Source of the DNA: Lachnospiraceae bacterium | GTDB taxonomy: Bacteria > Bacillota > Clostridia > Lachnospirales > Lachnospiraceae | Direction: 5' to 3' | Length of the DNA: 64,000 nt | Assembly: GCA_015057055.1 (NCBI GenBank) | Contig: SVFE01000002.1 | Coordinates: forward strand, 18,464 to 82,463 | Shown here: positions 59,387-64,000 of the stretch, one piece after another | How positions within the stretch are numbered: position 1 is the first letter of the stretch | Layout of the letters: each line of letters opens with the position of its first letter | Made by a program: the position numbers and the translations under genes | Notes under the pieces: generated by a model | What the model was told of the DNA's origin: nothing | Database searches by the model: none | Seen by the model: the letters and a program-made list of their open reading frames with translations, nothing else

Positions 59387-61648
59387 ATGAGTGAAACATT
59401 GGAAAATTTGAATGACAAACAATTGGAGGCGGCTACCTGTGTGGACGGGCCTCTGTTAATTATAGCGGGAGCAGGTTCCGGAAAAACCAAAACCCTGACC
59501 CAGAGGATTGCTTATTTAATTGAAGAGGAAGACGTGAATCCGTATAACATTATGGCAATCACATTTACCAACAAGGCAGCAGCAGAGATGCGGGAGCGAA
59601 TCGATAAGATTGTGGGATTTGGCGCGGAAAGTATTTGGGTTATGACGTTTCATTCCACTTGTGTACGCATTTTGCGCAGATATATCGACCAAATCGGATA
59701 TGATAATAATTTTACCATCTACGATACGGATGATTCCAAAAGCGTTATGAAAGCGGTGTTTAAGAAACTGCAGATTGATTCCAAGCAGTTAAAGGAAGCA
59801 ACGGTGCTTCGGGAAATTTCCCGCGCCAAGGACGAACTTTTGGGACCGGAGGAATATGCCCTGGCCAATGCTTCGGATTTCGGAAAGCGGAAATTTGCGG
59901 ATGCATACAAAGAGTATCAGGAAACGCTTCGGAAGAACAATGCACTGGATTTTGACGATTTAATCCGAATGACGGTGTATTTGTTTAAGGCATGCCCTCA
60001 GGTTTTGGAATCCTATCAGAACCGATTCCGTTATATTATGGTGGATGAGTATCAGGACACCAATACAGCCCAGTTTGAGTTGGTACGTCTATTGGCGGCC
60101 AAGTACCGGAATCTGTGCGTTGTCGGTGACGACGACCAGTCAATCTATAAATTCCGTGGTGCCAATATTATGAATATTTTAAATTTTGAAACCATATACA
60201 GTGAGGCAAAGGTCATCAAACTGGAGCAGAATTACCGCAGTACCAAGACGATTTTGGAAGCGGCCAATGCGGTGATTGCCAACAACAAAGGGAGAAAGCG
60301 TAAGGCCCTTTGGACGGTGCGGGAAGAAGATGATCCGATCCGTTTCCGGCGGTATGAAAACTCCCGGGAAGAAGCGACGGAGATTGTCAGCGAGATTGCT
60401 AAAATGCAACGCCACGGGTTCTGTAATTACGGCGACTGTGCTATTTTGTACCGGACCAATGCCCAGTCCCGTGAATTTGAAGAGCGGTTCGTAAGGGAAA
60501 ATATTCCTTATCGCCTGGTGGGCGGTGTGAATTTCTACGCCCGTAAGGAAATCAAAGATTTGCTGGCGTATTTAAAGACCATTGATAATGCAAGGGATGA
60601 TTTGGCAGTGAAACGAATTATCAATGTGCCTAAGCGAGGAATCGGTGCGGCCAGCATATCCAAGGTGCAGGAATATGCGGATGCGAAGAATATCAACTTT
60701 TTTGAAGCTTGTTGTGAGGCTCCTGACATTCCGGGACTTGGTCGGGCTGCGGAGAAAATCAAGAATTTTGCCTTGATGATTCGGGTATATCGGACCAGAC
60801 TGGAAGAGTACAGCATCTTTGAAATGATGACGGAAATTTTGGAAGATACGGGCTACGTTGAAGAATTGCGTTTGAATGATGAAGACGACGCGGAAGACCG
60901 TATCGAAAATATTAGTGAATTTTTGAATAAGATTTCGACCTATGAAGAGGAACATCCCGAGGCGGATCTTAGTGCGTTTCTGGAAGAAGTGGCTTTGGTT
61001 TCTGACCTGGACAGTATGGAAGAAAAAGAACCGGGCGTTATTTTGATGACGATTCACAGTGCCAAAGGATTGGAGTTCCCGAATGTTTTTCTTACCGGAA
61101 TGGAAGAAGGCGTGTTCCCCAGCTATATGACGATTAACAGCGGCGGTGACGAGGATATGGAAGAGGAACGAAGGCTTGCATACGTAGCAATTACGAGAGC
61201 CAAGGATCAACTTTTCATTAGCTGCGCCAAAGCAAGAATGGTACGGGGAGAGACGCAGTATAATCCGGTTAGCCGTTTTGTGAAGGAAATTCCGGAGGAT
61301 ATTTTAAAAGGCGAAGTCCCGGAGGTTAAGGTCAGATTGTCGGAACAGTATTCGCCCCAGTCCAGCGCCCGGGCCTTTTTTAAGGAAAATCCCTATGGAA
61401 ACAAGGACTCTTTTGTGCCGAAAAAAGTCGGCGGGGATTTGCTGCAGGGATTACAGAAGGGCAGCGACTTGTCCGGGGATGATTTGGGCTATGAAGTCGG
61501 CGACCGAGTGCTCCATATTAAGTTTGGTGAAGGAGAGGTGCTTGCGATTGAAAAAGCGCCCAGGGATTATAAGGTGACCGTGAAGTTTGATGCGGCAGGA
61601 CAAAAAATAATGTACGCATCCTTCGCAAAACTTCGAAAAAAAGGATAG
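59387..61648 (+). CDS. pcrA: UvrD/PcrA-type SF1 DNA helicase
   Basis: LNDKQLEAATCVDGPLLIIAGAGSGKTKTLTQRIAYLI..MVDEYQDTN..VGDDDQSIYKFRGA..TIHSAKGLEFPNVFL. Confidence 0.95.
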   Translation: MSETLENLNDKQLEAATCVDGPLLIIAGAGSGKTKTLTQRIAYLIEEEDVNPYNIMAITFTNKAAAEMRERIDKIVGFGAESIWVMTFHSTCVRILRRYIDQIGYDNNFTIYDTDDSKSVMKAVFKKLQIDSKQLKEATVLREISRAKDELLGPEEYALANASDFGKRKFADAYKEYQETLRKNNALDFDDLIRMTVYLFKACPQVLESYQNRFRYIMVDEYQDTNTAQFELVRLLAAKYRNLCVVGDDDQSIYKFRGANIMNILNFETIYSEAKVIKLEQNYRSTKTILEAANAVIANNKGRKRKALWTVREEDDPIRFRRYENSREEATEIVSEIAKMQRHGFCNYGDCAILYRTNAQSREFEERFVRENIPYRLVGGVNFYARKEIKDLLAYLKTIDNARDDLAVKRIINVPKRGIGAASISKVQEYADAKNINFFEACCEAPDIPGLGRAAEKIKNFALMIRVYRTRLEEYSIFEMMTEILEDTGYVEELRLNDEDDAEDRIENISEFLNKISTYEEEHPEADLSAFLEEVALVSDLDSMEEKEPGVILMTIHSAKGLEFPNVFLTGMEEGVFPSYMTINSGGDEDMEEERRLAYVAITRAKDQLFISCAKARMVRGETQYNPVSRFVKEIPEDILKGEVPEVKVRLSEQYSPQSSARAFFKENPYGNKDSFVPKKVGGDLLQGLQKGSDLSGDDLGYEVGDRVLHIKFGEGEVLAIEKAPRDYKVTVKFDAAGQKIMYASFAKLRKKG

Positions 61649-61697
61649 TAAAAAAACAATTTTCGTGGTATCCTATATATAGTATTTTGAAACTAAG

Positions 61698-62000
61698 GTG
61701 GAAAGGCGGTTTATGCAAATGACTAAGATGGAAGATATGCTTGCAGCAGTTAAATTGGGAGAAATGTTAAAGAAAAAAGAGGAAGAAGAGAAAAGCTGTC
61801 CTCTGAAAACCATTTTGATTGTTATCGGTATTGTTGCTGTAGTAGCAGCTGCAGTTTATGCAATTTATCGTTTTATGACTCCGGACTATCTGGAAGATTT
61901 TGACGATGATTTTGATGATGATTTTGACGAGGATTTCTTCGATGACGAAGATATCGTTGTCGATGAATCTGAAAAAGCAACTGAGGAAGCTAAGAAATAA
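61698..62000 (+). CDS. Small single-TM acidic hypothetical protein
   Basis: TILIVIGIVAVVAAAVYAIYRF then DFDDDFDDDFDEDFFDDED. Confidence 0.75.
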   Translation: MERRFMQMTKMEDMLAAVKLGEMLKKKEEEEKSCPLKTILIVIGIVAVVAAAVYAIYRFMTPDYLEDFDDDFDDDFDEDFFDDEDIVVDESEKATEEAKK

Positions 62001-62104
62001 GAATAAAATGTTGTTTTAAGGCAAGAAGTGATAAAGAGTGGGGTACGTTATCGCATCCCGCTCTTTTGTAGTACAAGAAAAGTTAGGCAGATAAGGAGAA
62101 CAGT

Positions 62105-63508
62105 ATGAAAAAAGGAGAACTCCATCAGGGAAAGGTAATCCGCATGGATTTTCCGAATAAGGGAATCGTGGAAGTAATTACAAAGGAAGATGAGGTGTCA
62201 AAGGAGCCTTCGGACAAGGCAAGGGTAATTGTAAAAAATGCCCTGCCGGGACAGACCGTTTCTTTTGTGATTAATAAGAAAAAGAACGGGCTGGTGGAAG
62301 GAAGACTTTTGGAGGTGTTAGCACCGGCAGAGTGGGAAACGGAGGACCGGTGTCCTCACGCAGGCATCTGCGGCGGTTGTCTTTATCAGGGATTTCCTTA
62401 TGAGAAACAGCTGGAAATCAAGGAAAAGCAGGTGCTTCGCCTTTTGGAAAAATACATGGGCGATGCAGAATATGATGGAATTAAGGCAAGCCCGAAGGCG
62501 ACCGAATATCGTAATAAGATGGAGTTTTCCTTTGGCGATGAATATAAGGACGGACCGGTAACTCTTGGCTTACATAAACGAGGCAGTATGTACGATATCG
62601 TGCCGGTTACCGATTGTAGAATCATGGATGAAGATTACCGAAGGATTCTTTGCTTTACCAAGGATTATTTTGCAAAGTGCGGCTATCCCTTTTTTCATAA
62701 ATTAAGACACGAAGGTTACCTGAGACACCTTCTGGTTCGAAAAGCCGTGAAGACAGGGGAAATTTTGATTGCACTGGTGACTACGACCCAGGAAACTCAT
62801 GACCTTGGCGAATATGCAGAGGGACTGTTGCAGTTAAATTTAGACGGTGTCATTACCGGAATTTTGCATATTGAAAACGATTCTTTAGCGGATGTGGTGA
62901 AATGCGACAAGCAAAATCTGCTCTACGGAAAGGATTGGTTTGAAGAGGAACTTTTGGGCCTGAAATTTAAGATTTCTCCATTTTCCTTTTTCCAGACCAA
63001 CAGTCTGGGGGCCGAAGTGCTCTATGATACGGTGCGTCAGTATTTAAAGGGAGAGGAAGTCGGAGGCACGGTATTTGATTTGTACAGCGGTACCGGTACC
63101 ATCGCCCAGATGTTAGCGCCCGCGGCAAAACAGGTAATCGGTGTGGAAATCGTGGAAGAGGCCGTGGAGGCCGCCAAAGAAAATGCGGCGTTAAACGGTC
63201 TATCCAATTGTGACTTTTTGGCCGGCGATGTGCTGAAGGTGTTAGATGATATCACGGAGAAGCCGGATACCATTATTTTGGACCCGCCTAGGGACGGCGT
63301 ACATCCCAAGGCTCTAAAAAAAATCATCGATTACGGCGTGAAGCACATGGTGTATATTTCCTGCAAGCCCACCAGCCTTGCAAGGGATTTGGAAATGCTG
63401 ACAGGACGCGGCTACGAAGTCAAGAAGGTGTGCATGGTGGATATGTTTCCGAATTCCGGGAATATTGAGACGGTAGTTCTCTTGTCCCAACAAAAACCGG
63501 ATGATTAA
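62105..63508 (+). CDS. rlmD: 23S rRNA (uracil-C5)-methyltransferase, RlmD/RumA family
   Basis: TRAM-like N-term, CPHAGICGGCLYQGF 4Fe-4S motif, FDLYSGTGTIAQMLA, DPPRDGVHPKAL, YISCKPTSLARDL. Confidence 0.93.
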   Translation: MKKGELHQGKVIRMDFPNKGIVEVITKEDEVSKEPSDKARVIVKNALPGQTVSFVINKKKNGLVEGRLLEVLAPAEWETEDRCPHAGICGGCLYQGFPYEKQLEIKEKQVLRLLEKYMGDAEYDGIKASPKATEYRNKMEFSFGDEYKDGPVTLGLHKRGSMYDIVPVTDCRIMDEDYRRILCFTKDYFAKCGYPFFHKLRHEGYLRHLLVRKAVKTGEILIALVTTTQETHDLGEYAEGLLQLNLDGVITGILHIENDSLADVVKCDKQNLLYGKDWFEEELLGLKFKISPFSFFQTNSLGAEVLYDTVRQYLKGEEVGGTVFDLYSGTGTIAQMLAPAAKQVIGVEIVEEAVEAAKENAALNGLSNCDFLAGDVLKVLDDITEKPDTIILDPPRDGVHPKALKKIIDYGVKHMVYISCKPTSLARDLEMLTGRGYEVKKVCMVDMFPNSGNIETVVLLSQQKPDD

Positions 63509-63613
63509 ATTGAAGTGGAATTAGAGTTGGATGAGATGGATTTGACGACCGCAGAGAGTAAGGTGACATATGCGGCGATTAAGGATGCATTGGAGCATTT
63601 TGGGATGGTTTAG
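63509..63613 (+). pseudogene. In-frame remnant of a C-terminal tail domain after the rlmD stop
   Basis: Same frame beyond TAA reads IEVELELDEMDLTTAESKVTYAAIKDALEHFGMV*. Confidence 0.55.
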
Positions 63614-63952
63614 AGAGGTGAGTAATAGAAATTATCACGATATATGATGGACCAAGGGCATTTATAGTATTAGAAGTTTGCGGGAATTAGGCTCTTCTTA
63701 AAGCATTTCATTAATATTTATATAAAATACATGAAAGCAGAACCAAATTGATTATGTTACTCGTAGTGCAGGAGAAATTAATTTGGAGCTGCTTTTTTAT
63801 TGAAAATTTTTATGTTTCTTAAAATTTTTAAAGATTTTTTAAGAATTGAAATGTTACTATCGACCTGTAAGTGATGTAGAAAACACCTATTTCTTGATTA
63901 TAGGGAAGAGCATTTCGCAATAAGGTAAGTAGAAATGGAGAGAACAATTGCA

Positions 63953-64000
63953 ATGAATAAAACAGTGATTCAAACGAAAGATTTGTGTAAAACCTACATT
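63953..64000 (+). CDS. ABC transporter ATP-binding protein (N-terminus only; runs off window)
   Basis: MNKTVIQTKDLCKTYI.. matches the usual N-terminus of ABC ATPases. Confidence 0.6.
   Translation, partial: MNKTVIQTKDLCKTYI

Overview
The window looks like a Lachnospiraceae/Clostridia-type Firmicute chromosome segment (taxonomy inferred from gene content). About 1-32.5 kb is an accessory island. It holds a compact agr-type quorum-sensing locus: an XRE + LytTR regulator pair divergent from a 46-aa AgrD-like autoinducer peptide that is absent from the ORF track, followed by agrB. agrB is followed 4 bp later by an 11.3-kb gene for a 3768-aa secreted RHS/YD-repeat polymorphic toxin with its immunity gene. 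Downstream are an orphan rhs-CT fragment, a three-gene helicase module (candidate defence system), a Xer-type tyrosine recombinase beside a 1.7-kb two-gene segment bounded by perfect 62-bp inverted repeats, an array of immunity-like genes (SUKH, DUF2247-like, Imm11-like, KptA, pentapeptide), an Fst/TxpA-like type I toxin-antitoxin locus and an AbiEi/AbiEii pair. The main discovery is a paired direct repeat (CAAAAAYCGACAY, exactly 21 bp apart, 27-28 bp upstream of a -10 box). It occurs three times, in front of agrDB-RHS, the helicase module and the immunity array, and suggests one agr-controlled toxin/immunity/defence regulon. From about 32.6 kb onward the content is mostly conserved chromosome: clpB and htpG with CIRCE elements, a patatin, a PrsA-like foldase, a DUF5717/DUF5716-like cluster, PspA/SPFH, UvrD/PcrA and RlmD. 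All family names come from reading translations by eye; no database search was run.
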